Both the position numbers and the translations under genes were made by a program. Shown one piece after another: positions 1 to 9,900 of a stretch of DNA of 35,869 nt; positions within the stretch are counted from its first letter, which is position 1; the number at the start of each line of letters is the position of its first letter. Source of the stretch: Chara braunii (taxonomy: Eukaryota > Streptophyta > Charophyceae > Charales > Characeae); the NCBI GenBank assembly GCA_003427395.1, contig BFEA01000145.1, positions 649,546-685,414 on the forward strand, given 5' to 3'. The notes under the pieces were generated by a model, which saw only the letters and a list, made by a program, of their open reading frames with translations, was not told the DNA's origin and searched no databases.

Positions 1-566
1 CAGCGCTCAACCTGTCATCCACGTGGCTGGCCTTGTACGTAAGAGGTTATGAACAGGTGGAGCTTTCCTTACCTCTTCCCCTTCCCCTTTTTTTCCTTTT
101 TTTTTTTCTTTCCCCTTTTTTTCGCTTCTGCGCTCTGATTCACAATGTGACAATATATATATGTGGGCGGCCTTGTACGCAAGAGGTTCTGAACAGGGGG
201 AGTTGTAGTTTGAAATATTCATGTTTAGTTTTCGTACATGTGTCGTCTTCTTCTCCCTCTCTTCCTCCTGCTTACCGGGTCGTTCTCTGTGTATGTAGAC
301 TGGAAGTTGGCCTAAATACAGCCTGAAGACTTCATTTTTGTGTATTTGTACATTAACAGCTTGCATAGTTCCATCGTCTTCACGCTAACAGAACGCTGGC
401 GGAGGGCACAAACGACCGTAGCTACGGTCATTATCGCTGTATGGAGACTGAAAGTTGCCCGTAATACAGTTGCTATAATGACGGGCCGTTCTATTCCGAG
501 GGTGAAGACGGTAGTCCTGCTGCCGACATGGCTGGTATCTAACAGAACTTATCGCTGTATCTAACA
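1..566. repeat. Degenerate tandem duplication, about 140-150 bp period
   Basis: The motif CCTTGTACGTAAGAGGTT near 31 recurs at 171 as CCTTGTACGCAAGAGGTT. A second motif with GTAGACTGGAAGTTG near 292 recurs near 440 as GGAGACTGAAAGTTG. A short duplication, ATCTAACAGAACTTAT, ends the block at 537-571. Pyrimidine runs fill 66-125. No coding region is convincing here. Confidence 0.55.
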
Positions 567-675
567 GAACTTATTTCACTTTTTTTTTCCTTCTACTATT
601 TCATTCTTTATGTTATCCAATATATGGTGTATATATTATTTTATTCTTTACGATACTGGCAATATTATGCCAAAC

Positions 676-852
676 GGCCGCGTAGCTCAGTTGATACACC
701 CAATTATTAACTGTTGAAGTACAGATCCGGAGTTTGATTCAAATCCAGCTGTGATCAGATGAACGATATAAACCATTCTGCTGAATTAAATGGGCCCGGT
801 CAGGCCAATGACGATATCTCAAGACCGGCGCCTTAATTAAAAAAAAAAAAAA
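676..852 (+). mobile_element. tRNA-derived SINE, copy 1 (with A box, B box and poly-A tail)
   Basis: The head looks like a decayed tRNA gene. A box-A-like TAGCTCAGTTG lies at 683-693 and a box-B-like GATTCAAATCC at 736-746, two mismatches from the GGTTCGAATCC consensus. The two internal RNA polymerase III promoter boxes are about 50 bp apart, as in tRNAs. The acceptor and D stems do not pair properly, so this is not a functional tRNA. A non-tRNA body follows (GATCAGATGAACGA, then GGCCAATGACGATATCTCAAG), and the copy ends in A14 at 839-852. The body recurs at 1350-1537 and 17030-17140, which shows a dispersed family. Confidence 0.7.
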
Positions 853-949
853 GTAATTTCTCGTCCTTTCGTCAATTTTGTTTTACTTGCAATTGTAACG
901 AGACATTACTTCTTTTTTTTTCCTTTTTTTTAAAAGGAAACGCGTGTGC

Positions 950-1330
950 TGAGGAATTTCCCGCGCAAAGAATAATTCTCGAAAGGAATTTCCCGCGGAA
1001 CAAGGAATAATTCTCGAAAGGAATTTCCCGCGCAACGAATTAACTCTCCGAACCAATTTCCCGCGCAACAAGGAATGATTCTCGAAAGGAATTTCCCGCG
1101 GAAACAAGGAATAATTCTCGAAAGGAATTTCCCGCGCAACCAAGGACTATGCGCGCCGGAGAAGGAATCTCCCGCCAAAGAAGGAATTTATCTGCGAAGG
1201 TTCCCGCCAAAGAAGATACGTGGCGACGAACTTCCCGCGCAATCTACGAGAATGTTCCCTGGCAAAATTTCCCGTGCAATCTACGAGAATGTTCCCTGGG
1301 AAAATTTCCCGCGCGACGAATATCTCTCCA
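950..1330. repeat. Minisatellite with repeated TTTCCCGC motifs
   Basis: Imperfect units of roughly 32-40 bp contain GGAATTTCCCGCG plus GGAATAATTCTCGAAA. Exact TTTCCCGC occurs at 957, 989, 1024, 1057, 1092, 1128 and 1305, and again at 1776. Related variants (CTTCCCGCGC, TTTCCCGTGC) fill 1165-1275. TTTCCCGC is the textbook E2F/DP binding site of plants and animals. Regulatory activity is inference, since the motif may be abundant only because the repeat expanded. Confidence 0.75.
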
Positions 1331-1349
1331 ACAAAGAAAGAGAGAAGCC

Positions 1350-1537
1350 CGCCCAATGAACCTGTTGAAATACAGACCGGGCTTCGAGTCCAGGATGCGT
1401 GTATGAGTAATTCGGATGAATAAATAATAGTAATTTTGAATCACCGAATGCAATCAGATGAACAGATTATAATAGAGTAATTGTGAATCACCTGGGGCTG
1501 GTGAGCTCAATGATGATATCCCGAGGCCGTCGCTCTG
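1350..1537 (+). mobile_element. tRNA-derived SINE, copy 2 (5' truncated)
   Basis: CTGTTGAAATACAGACCGGG followed by a box-B-like GCTTCGAGTCC (1381-1391) matches the middle of copy 1. The 3' body, GAGCTCAATGATGATATC at about 1503 followed by CCGAGGCCGTCGCTCT, matches the tail of copy 1. The A box is missing, and an internal GAGTAATT(G)TGAATCACC stretch is duplicated. Confidence 0.6.
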
Positions 1538-1702
1538 TTTTTTGGAAGAAAAAGGATTTTTTTCCTTTTTCCTGGGTGTATCGAAAAGAACACGGGGAGG
1601 AAATTAATTTCCAGCCTAACGAATGAATAGGTGCCCGGGGGGCGGGGGAGGATTCCCCGGACGATTAACCTGTGTGGGAGGAATTGGCGGGTAAAAGAAA
1701 CC

Positions 1703-1729
1703 GGGGGGGGGGGGGGGGGGGGGGGGGGG
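1703..1729. repeat. G27 homopolymer followed by (AGG)n
   Basis: There are 27 consecutive G residues, followed by AGGAGGAGGA. Such a run can form a G-quadruplex, and its length is unreliable in short-read assemblies. Confidence 0.9.
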
Positions 1730-1799
1730 AGGAGGAGGATTCCCCACCCAACGGACGAATATTTTCGCGCGGGAATTTCCCGCTCATGCAGGGGCAACC

Positions 1800-2640
1800 G
1801 GGAACCTAGAAACAAAACAAGAAAAATGAAGACGGAAAAAAAAAGGAGAACAAGGGAAACCAAAGAGGAAAAACGCAAAAAAAAAAAAAGGAACAGAAAA
1901 AGAAAAACGAAAAATGGCAGTTCGAAGCCGGACAAGCAACAAAAGGGGAAAAAAAGGGAGGAGAAACAAAAAGAAAAACGAAATATGGCAGTAAAGGAAA
2001 AGTGAAAACCAAAATGGACGAAAAACCAAAAGGAAAAAAAAGAAGTAAAGAGGAAAACGAAAAATGGACGAAAAGAGTTCGAAGCCGGAAAAGGATCACA
2101 AGGGGAAAAAAAAAAGGAGGAGAAATAAAGAGGAAAATGAAAAATGGCAGTTGGAAGAGAGAGGAAAACGAAAAATGGACGAAATAAAGAGGAAAACGAA
2201 AAATAGAGAAATAAGGAGGGAAAAAAGGGAGGAGAAACAAGAAGAAAAACGAAAAATGGACCAAAAAAATTGGAAGGGAAACGAAAAATGGACGAAATAA
2301 AGAGGAAAACAAAAAATGGAGAAATAAGGAGGAGAAAAAAGGACAACCAAAAAGAAAAACGGAAAATGGACGAAAAACGTTCGAAGCTGGAAGAAAGAGG
2401 AAAACGAAAAATGGACGAAATAAAGAGGAAAACGAAAAATAGAGAAATAAGGAGGGAAAAAAAAGGAGGACAAACAAGAAGAAAAACGAAAAATGGACAA
2501 AAAATGGACGAAATAAAGAGGAAAACGAAAAATGGAGAAACAAGGAGGAGAAAAAAGGACAACCAAAAAGAAAAACGAAAAATGGACGAAAAAACTTTTA
2601 AGCAGAAAATGGACGAGTGAACTGGAAAAAGTTAGGAAAA
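1800..2640. repeat. 840-bp purine-rich tract with higher-order repeats
   Basis: The + strand is almost entirely A and G, with scattered C and T in the recurring words AAAACGAAAAATGGACGAA and GAAATAAAGAGG. A block starting at 2161 recurs at 2397 (offset 236), and another at 2291 recurs at 2507 (offset 216). Long K/E/R-rich and F/S/L-rich open frames on the two strands follow from composition and show no domain, so I do not call a gene. Confidence 0.7.
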
Positions 2641-2714
2641 AAAGTTTGTTGCGCGGGAAAAAAAACGATTAGATTTCGATAAGTAAAAAAGACAGAAAAA
2701 AAGACGAATAAAGT

Positions 2715-3190
2715 TCAATCTGTTTGGACAGGATGGAGTCTGTATACATTGATGAATAGAGGGAGTTCTATTCGGGTAAGGGATGCATTTGGCCAGGATG
2801 GAGTCTGTATACGTTGATGAATAGAGGGAGTTGTGTGCGGATGAAGAAGGTATGGTGAACATGTTATTGTATCTGGCCGTGTACATTCATGATGATAGGG
2901 TGTTGTATTTGGGCGAATATGGCAGCAGGAAGAGGTTTCTGTATTTGGACAGGATAAGAGTATGTGTACATTCCCGAAGATACGGAGTTGTGCTCGGGTG
3001 ATTAAGGTATAGGTGGAGAGGTTTTTGTATCCGGACGTGATGAAGTCTGTATACATTGTTGGTGAATGGCCGTGATAAAGCCTGTGTACATTCTTGAGGA
3101 ATGACCGTGATAATGCCTGTATCTGGCCGTGATAAAGCCTGTATACATTCATATCGAGCTCTGTTCGGGGGAAGAAGGTCGTTGACAGTT
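2715..3190. repeat. Degenerate tandem array (CTGTATACATT / TGTATCTGG words)
   Basis: The words AGGATGGAGTCTGTATAC, GATGAATAGAGGGAGTT, GTGTACATTC and GGCCGTGATAAAGCCTGTA recur at irregular spacing of about 30-85 bp. The clearest pair is 2730-2775 and 2798-2840. No gene was recognised. Confidence 0.55.
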
Positions 3191-3247
3191 ACGTAACGAA
3201 ACAAATTATAGTGTCAAAAATAAAAAGTAAAAAGAATCGTCACAGAA

Positions 3248-3480
3248 GTAATGTCACTCCACGAGTTCCCCACACGCTGTATCTGGCTGAAAACATGTCC
3301 ACATTCATGATGAGGGTGCGTTGTATTTGGGGAAAGGGGGCTACTGTAGGGGTGCGCAAGCAAGCTATTGTCACTCTGCATCCCCCGAAGGCTACGCTTG
3401 TTCCCCATATGCTGTATCTGGCTGAAATCATGTCCACATTCATGATGAGGGTGCGTTGTACTCGGTGAAAGAGGGTTACG
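3248..3480. repeat. Tandem duplication, 135-bp period
   Basis: GCTGTATCTGGCTGAAA at 3276 recurs at 3411. Both copies continue into CATGTCCACATTCATGATGA and GGGTGCGTTGTA, with few differences. Confidence 0.75.
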
Positions 3481-3559
3481 GTAGGGGCGCACGAGCGAAA
3501 CCAAAGGAAATCATTGAGAGAGGATTTGGATCCCCACACAAAGGGCATACACGCACCAT

Positions 3560-3653
3560 AACTTTTTCAACTCAGCTGTGGACGCAATTGCAGTCAGATT
3601 CATCCATGCCTGGCCGTAATTACAGTCAGATACAATTTTGGAAAGTCCTCTCA

Positions 3654-3710
<57 letters not shown>

Positions 3711-3802
3711 ACTTTTTCAACTCAGCTGTGGATGCAATTGCAGTCAGATTCATCCATGCCTGACCGTAATTGCAGTTGGATACAGCTTCGGAAAGTCCTC
3801 TC

Positions 3803-3866
<64 letters not shown>

Positions 3867-3960
3867 TAACTTTTTCAACTCAGCTGTGGACGCAATTGCA
3901 GTCAGATGCATCCATGCCAGACTGTAATTGCAGTCGGATACAGCTTCGGAAAGTCCTCTC

Positions 3961-4021
<61 letters not shown>
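3560..4021. repeat. Three tandem copies of a ~150-bp unit ending in (TG)n(AG)n
   Basis: Copies start at 3560, 3710 and 3868, each with AACTTTTTCAACTCAGCTGT. Each carries GACGCAATTGCAGTCAGAT (or a close variant) and GGAAAGTCCTCTC, then ends in a (TG)n run followed by an (AG)n run. The microsatellite is therefore part of the repeat unit and differs in length between copies. The non-microsatellite part is related, in inverted orientation, to the duplication at 11290-11687. Confidence 0.85.
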
Positions 4022-4026
<5 letters not shown>

Positions 4027-4440
4027 GCAAGCGACGAATGCCTACGAGTGCACGAGTGGGTGTGTGCTAAAAAGCAGGTCTGTGCATGTGAGTGAGGGAT
4101 GCCTACTCTGTATGAAGTGATGAAATGGTGGATGTATTTGATGTTGATTTGGATTGTGTCAAAGTGCTGGGGAATGATTCCATTCTCCTTTACTGTCTTT
4201 TGCTTCTCTGGAAACACCTTTCCTTCTCTCTTTTCACTTTGCTGTCTGAAGTGAACCTGGTCTTTGGCAAACTGAGGCAACAGAACAGCTGAACTGGAAG
4301 ACTGAACTAGAAGAAGGAAACAAAAGAGTGGGAGAAAGAAGAGGGAGAAGGTGACACACGCCAGTGACTCCAGAGGCTGGGAGGTTAGCCGCTGGAGAGG
4401 GAGAGATGGTGGGATGACATGCTGACCGAGCGGGAGGGAT
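4022..4440. other. Unique non-coding stretch
   Basis: I see no gene, RNA or repeat with support here. The sequence is mixed, with purine-rich words around 4290-4350. Confidence 0.4.
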
Positions 4441-4850
4441 CAGGAAATTATTCAGACACGCATGCATGCACAGACACACTGAATGGGTGTGCAGAGTGGG
4501 TTTTATGGCTTTGACAGACTGGTTTCTTTTTTTGGACTTGAACGATGTTCTCGTCAGGGGTTTGGACCGACCATCTGCTAGGATTGCAGGGTTGGTGTGA
4601 GTGAAGTGGGGACCACTTCTGTCTCTCAGGGAATCAGGAAATCACTCACACACGCATGCATGCACAGGTACACACACTGAATGGGCCTGTAGGATGGGTT
4701 TTATGGCTTTGACAGACTTGTTTCTTGGACTTTTAACGCCGTTCTCATCAGGGGTTTGGACCGACGGTCTGCTAGGATTGCAGGGTTGGTGCGAGTAAAG
4801 TGGGGACCACTTCTCTCTCTCAGGGGTATGCTACAGGGGTATGCTAACTC
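4441..4850. repeat. Tandem duplication, ~195-bp period
   Basis: CAGGAAATTATTCAGACACG at 4441 recurs at 4635 as CAGGAAATCACTCACACACG. TGGGTTTTATGGCTTTGACA, GGGGTTTGGACCGAC and TAGGATTGCAGGGTTGGTG occur in both copies in the same order. Confidence 0.8.
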
Positions 4851-4887
4851 TGTGCAATGCGGTGTGTCCTTATCCATCAGTCAAGTA

Positions 4888-5115
4888 CATCCTGGGCAGA
4901 CGGTTGGGGTTCAGCTTCCTGATGAGCTGCTGAAAGTCTGTCAAGACAGTCTGGCTCGGTCATAACTTTTTCGTGGACTATTATAGCGAACATGACGACT
5001 TTTTAGTTGACGTCTATAGCAAACATGACAACTTGCACACGCACACACACACATGCACAACCTCCTGATGGATCTCTGAAAGTCCGTCCGAAGTCTGGCG
5101 CAGTCATGCTATTTT
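4888..5115. repeat. Dispersed repeat, two adjacent partial copies
   Basis: CTGGGCAGACGGTTGGGGTT, then CTGATGAGCTGCTGAAAGTC and a CTGGC word, spans 4888-4966. A shorter version (CACAACCTCCTGATGG...CTGAAAGTCCGTCC) lies at 5055-5115. The same order of words recurs at 18497-18572, and at both loci a GA microsatellite follows. Confidence 0.6.
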
Positions 5116-5155
5116 TGTGGAGTTGTGTGTAGCGAACGTGACAGCACATGAACAC

Positions 5156-5161
<6 letters not shown>

Positions 5162-5215
<54 letters not shown>
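5162..5215. repeat. (GA)n microsatellite upstream of the Q-rich gene
   Basis: About 27 GA units end roughly 255 bp before the start codon of the Q-rich gene. GA repeats in plant promoters and leaders can bind GAGA-binding BPC proteins. That role here is inference from position only. Confidence 0.85.
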
Positions 5216-5218
<3 letters not shown>

Positions 5219-5469
5219 GATTATTGTGTGGAAAGTTTATGTATGGAAGCTGACAAAGGGCTCCGTGGATGATCTCTGTGACTTCTCTTGTCCATCAGCT
5301 CTACTAGGTGGACATGTCTCATGACATGAGAGGCTGCAGACCATTCGGAGCGGAATACTTGCTATCAACTACCATCTGCCTTGGAGCGAAACCACTGTAA
5401 ACTGACACGGACCCTGCCGTTTCCTTGTGCTGATCTCGTTGGTCTGATCCAATTCAATCCGTTATAGGG

Positions 5470-8400
5470 ATGAAGGGTGGTGCACCGGGTGGGGCTGGTG
5501 GAGGCGTTGGTGGTGCTGGTATGGGCGGTGGCCTTGGTCCGGGGGGGCCTGCCCCAGGCGGGGGTGGGGTTCCTCTTCCTCCGCCTCCAGGTGGAGGGCC
5601 TGGTGGGTTTCGTCATCAGCATCTTGGCGGGAATCCGCCACATCCGCCGATGAGTCAACCGCCGGCAGGTGGGCCGCGGATGCCGCTGCACATGGCTGCA
5701 CCTCATCACCAGCAGTTTGGTATCCAGCCGCAGCAGCAGCCGCAGCAACACCAGCACATGGGCAATTTTCATGGAAGACCTCCATTCCAGCCTCATCATC
5801 AGCAGCAACTAGGTCAACAGCAGCAGTTTGGACAACAACAACAGGAGATGGATCATCGTGCAATGCAGCACCAGCATCAGCGAGGGCAGATGATTGCTCC
5901 ACCACAGGGGCAGGGGCAGCTGCCGCAGCCACCACATGCAGGGTTACCTGGTCAGCATGGACCGTCAGGGCCTTTAGGCGGTCCTCAGGGTCATCATATG
6001 TCTGCAGCCATGGGTTTAGTGCAAGGGCAGCAAGGGGGTCTTGGTGGCGGAATGCCTGGCCAACAGCATGGGCAGTTAGGTGGTGGTGGCATGGGGCAGC
6101 AGCAGCAGCAGGGGGGGGGGATGAGTGGGCATCACGGCCAACATGGGCCTGGTATGAGTGGTGGGCCTGCGCATGGAATGATGGGACAACAGCAGCAGCA
6201 GCAACACCACGGGCCAATGGGCGGTGGAGGTGGATTGGGTCCTTCTCAAGGGCAGTCAGGAGCTGGTGAAGGTCCAGGCCAACGAGTGATGCCTCCAGAT
6301 CAGCAGCAACAGCAGCAGCAGCAGCAGGGAGGAGCAGGGCCAGGGCCGGGGCCCGGGAACGGGGGACAACATCACGGCATGGGAGGGCAACAGGGGCTAC
6401 CTGGGCATATGATGGTGGGTGGTCAGCAATTTGGTGGAGTTCCGAGCATGCAAGGTCAATTTGGGGTGCCGGGTCAGCAATTTGGTGGAGTTCCAGTCAT
6501 GCAAGGTGGTCCTCAAACAGGTCCAGGTCAACCTCCCATGGGATCACAGCAAGGAGGGCCGTCACCAGGGCATCAAGGTGGTTTTCCAGGGCCAGGGGGA
6601 CTTCCGAGCCCTCGGGGCCCACCTCTTCCACCTGGGCAGCATCCACTTGGGCATCAACAGCTTCACCCACATCAGCAGCAGCAGCAACAGCAGCAGGGCT
6701 CCCAATTCCAGCCGGCTGGATCCAGCGTGGGCCCGTCAGGCTTCCCTGCCAACATGCGGCCTCCTGTTCCTATGCATGTGCAGGAAGGGGGTATGCTGCA
6801 GCAGGGTATGGGTGGAGGGGGAGGTGTGAGGGCCCCTGCACCACCCTTTCCCCAACCGCCACCAACCCCACCACCAGCAGGGCAGCCGCAGATTCCGTTT
6901 GGTAAGACCACAATGCAGCAGCAGCAACACCTGCCTGGTCAGCAATTGATGGGAGGTGGGATGGAGGATATGCCACGGGCTCTGCCCATGGACAACGATG
7001 AGGCCACAGGGGGTCTGAAACATCCTTCTGCAAGTGAGGGGGGATTTAGTGTATCAGGTCAGCCGCATATTCGACCCCCAATGATGGGGCAACAGCAGGG
7101 GCAGCAGCAAGTCGGGTCGCCCACAGCTATTCCGCCTCTGGCGGCGCTACCTTCTGGTGGTGTTCAGCCGCCACAGCCGCCGCCTCTACCTCCACAGCAC
7201 CAGGGACAGGGGCCTGTATCGGCACAGCAGCAGGACATGTCCAGGACGTCGCCCCAGCAGCAGCAACAACAGCAACCCCCTTTTCATCCTCAGCCGCCTC
7301 TTTTATCAGTGTTTTCGACGGGATCTGGGCCAGTTCAGCCACCCTTGCTACCTCAACCGCTGGTGGTTCACCAGCCTGGTCAAAGTCAATTTGGAGCTAC
7401 TGGCGGGCCAGGTCTACCGGGGCCGCCTTGGGGATTTCCGCAGGGGTCACCCCCCACATCGGTATTCGCACAAGCCCCCCCGACAAATTTACCACCTCTA
7501 ATATCTGGTCAGACTGGTCAGCAGCCACCAATGCCACCGGCAGGTCACCCTGGCCAACCAGGTCAGCAGCAGATGCCAGCAGGGTCTCAGAGTCCATTAA
7601 CTCCCTCACAGTTCCAGGGTCAGCCAGGTGGGGCTTTCTCAGGCGGCAGTGAAGCAGTGTCACCATCCCATCTCTCGGCATGGCACCCGCCGACTGTGCC
7701 AGGTCAGACGTCAAGTACATCTTCTGAGGGGGGGGAGCAGGCAGCTCAGCACAAGATGCCGCAACCACCATCAACATCTGCCCAACAACAGCAGATGCAA
7801 GATGATCAAGGTAGTCAGGATAATCAGAAGGGTAATCAAGCCGGTCATGGTGGAGGAGTGGGTGCAAAAAGTGAGGGGGGATCTCAGAACCCCCCTTCGT
7901 CGACAAGAGAGCGGCGAAAGTCGCGCTGGGAGGCTGTTCCGGAGGAGAAGACTGGTGGGGACAAAGAAAACATGTCATCAGGAGGTATGCCGTTGCAGTC
8001 GAATGATGATTCACAGCAGCTGGCTAAGATTGCACCCCAGTCTGTTCCTCCTCCCCAGCCTCCACCCAACGTGCCGAATGGCAATATGTCAAACCCGTCA
8101 CAGGGTGGTATACCAGGCATGTCGCAGCCGTTCTCTTCACCAATACACCCATCTCAGCCTCAACCGCCTCCACAAGTGCAGCAGCCACCTTCACAGGTGG
8201 CCCCTCCGAGTCTTTCACAGCAGCAGCTGTCCCCACATCTGCAGCAGCAGCAGCAAATGGGTTCCTATCCGGGTCAGGGAGGGGTTCCAGGGGGGATGCC
8301 ATGGGCCCAACAGCACGTGGGAATGGGGGGAGCTGGAGCAACACCACTGCCACCAAATGTCAGTGGAACTTCACAAGGGCTGCCCTCTGCGAGCATGGGG

Positions 8401-9633
8401 TTCTCACAAGCTCCAATGGGACAGGGAGGGATGGGTCAACAGGACATGATGCAGCAGTCCCTTCGACCTCCACCTCAGGGATCTATGTTGAGCGGTTCGG
8501 GAACTTTTGGGGTGCCTCCTGGCCCTGTACAGCTTGGCTCACAAGCTCAGCAGCAGCAGCAGCAGCAGCAGCCACAGCCACTGCCACCGATGGCTCAACT
8601 CGAGCAACCAGGCCAGCAGCAGGTGGCACAAACTCAACCAACCCTCGGTCAATCGGGATTGCATCCACTGGGTCAATCACAGCCACCGATGGGGCAGCCT
8701 GGTCAGCAGCAGCTTCTCCCACCCATGATGGGACAGCAAATGGGTCAGCCACAGCCACCACCCATTGGGCAAGCTGGACAGCCGCAGCTCCCACCTATGC
8801 TGCAGCCGGGCCAGACTCAGCCGCTGCAGATGGGCCAGCAACCAGGGCAACCTCACGCTTTGCAAATGGGGCAGTCTCAACCAGGCCCAATGGGTCAGTT
8901 AGGGCAGCCCCAGGCACCGCAGGTGGGGCAGTTAGGGCAGTCCCAGGCACTGCATATGGGACAGTTAGGGCAGCCCCAACCATCACAGATGGGACAGTTA
9001 GGGCAGCCCCAACCATCACAGATGGGACAGTTAGGGCAGCCCCAACCATCACAGATGGGACAATTAAGGCAGCCCCAACCATCACAGATGGGACAGTTAG
9101 GGCAGCCCCAACCATCACAGATGGGACAGTTAGGGCAGCCCCAACCATCACAGATGGGACAGTTAGGGCAGCCCCAACCACCACACATGGGACAGTTAGG
9201 CCAGCCCCAGCCACCACAGATGGGACAAACGGCACAGCCAGGGCAGCTGCAGATACCTCAGTCCGGGCAACTGCCAATGGGCCAGCCAGGACAGACCCAG
9301 GCAGGTGAGCCAGTGCATCTGGGCCAGCCAGGGCAGACCCAGACAGGTCAGCCAGTGCATCTGGGCCAGCCTCAGTCACCAGGAGGGCAGCTTGTGCAAC
9401 CAGGTCAGCAACTACAGATGCCACAAATGGGACCGGTGGGGCAACAGGGTCAACATCAGCCTCCTCAACAGGTGCCAATGGGTGGTCACTTAGGCCAGAC
9501 ACAGTCGACGATGCTGCTTGGCCAGCTCTCGTCACAGCAATTGTCAGGGGCTTTACAGACATCTCATAGCCAGCTACAGAGTTCAACTCAGATGCTAACA
9601 CCTGGGCAGCTGCAAAACTCTCAGCTGCAACAG

Positions 9634-9700
<67 letters not shown>

Positions 9701-9885
9701 TGCAATCCCAAGGGCAGGTTGCACCTCATGGGCAGACCATGGGCTCATTGCAAAGGCAAGGTTTGCTTCCTGGAGGAGGTGTATCCTTGGGTGGCCAGCC
9801 TGCGTTCGGGTCAAAGGAGAGCATTCCAAAGGAACAGGGTCAGACTCTGGAAGAAGCGATTCAGGCGGCTGCTTTGAGGGAGCAG
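5470..9885 (+). CDS. Giant first coding exon of a Q/P/G/M-rich, probably disordered protein
   Basis: The ATG at 5470 is the first in its frame after a TGA at 5431, and has G at -3. The frame stays open for 1472 codons to 9885. There CAG|GTGAGC forms a strong splice donor in phase 0, so this is probably an exon; unspliced, it would read four more residues (VSGY) to a stop at 9898-9900. Residues 1-60 are Gly/Pro-rich. Short polyQ and QPP, GQP and MGQ words follow. RERRKSRWE lies at 813-821 in the only charged stretch; ten 11-residue GQLGQPQPSQM-type repeats at 1142-1251; a Q20 run at 1391-1410. The last residues, LEEAIQAAALREQ, look like the start of a helical domain encoded downstream. KSRWE/KKRWE-like words occur in several RNA-processing proteins (SF1, SAC3A/LENG8), but this is too short to name a family. 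A nuclear transcription or RNA-processing role is inference. Composition supports real coding: the other five frames are only incidental. Confidence 0.85.
8893..9222 (+). repeat. 33-bp coding minisatellite, 10 units
   Basis: Ten in-frame 33-nt units encode GQLGQPQPSQM and close variants (SQALHM, PPHM and PPQM endings, and one LRQ). The central units are almost identical in DNA, including TTAGGGCAGCCCCAACCAT, which points to recent expansion. All three forward frames and a long reverse frame stay open here because of the periodicity. Confidence 0.95.
9640..9699 (+). repeat. CAG/CAA tract encoding Q20
   Basis: Sixty nucleotides of CAG with only two CAA codons encode 20 glutamines, after LQQQE. 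Pure CAG stretches are prone to length change. Confidence 0.95.
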
Positions 9886-9891
9886 GTGAGC
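9883..9891 (+). other. Splice donor at the end of the large exon
   Basis: CAG|GTGAGC matches the eukaryotic donor consensus (CAG|GTRAGT) at all but the last position. It is followed directly by an in-frame stop (TAA at 9898). Downstream DNA is T/C-rich and non-coding, as expected of an intron. Confidence 0.7.
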
Positions 9892-9900
9892 GGTTACTAA

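Noticed and set aside
676-755. A functional tRNA gene at 676-755
   Set aside because: Boxes A and B are present, but the acceptor and D stems do not pair and no proper anticodon loop can be drawn. Truncated copies elsewhere and the A-tail show a SINE.
950-1330. CRISPR array, because of regularly spaced similar units
   Set aside because: The units are degenerate tandem repeats without unique spacers, and the sequence is eukaryotic.
1507-2562. A 351-codon - strand frame rich in F, S and L
   Set aside because: It follows from the purine-rich tract read on the other strand; there is no domain and several overlapping frames are equally open.
3750-4280. Frames of alternating THTHT / SLSLS or VCVCV / RERER residues over microsatellites, here and at 18182, 19513, 20124, 23777 and 34768
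   Set aside because: Dinucleotide repeats have no stops in these frames; the translations are not proteins.
8301-9829. Long overlapping frames in the other frames and on the - strand of the Q-rich exon (for example 8301-9308 and 8795-9829)
   Set aside because: They arise from CAG and 33-bp periodicity. Only the 5470 frame is open throughout and ends in a splice donor.
5470-9885. Assigning the Q-rich protein to SAC3A/LENG8 or SF1 on the KSRWE word
   Set aside because: Five residues are too few, the position within the protein does not match those families, and no other domain is in view.
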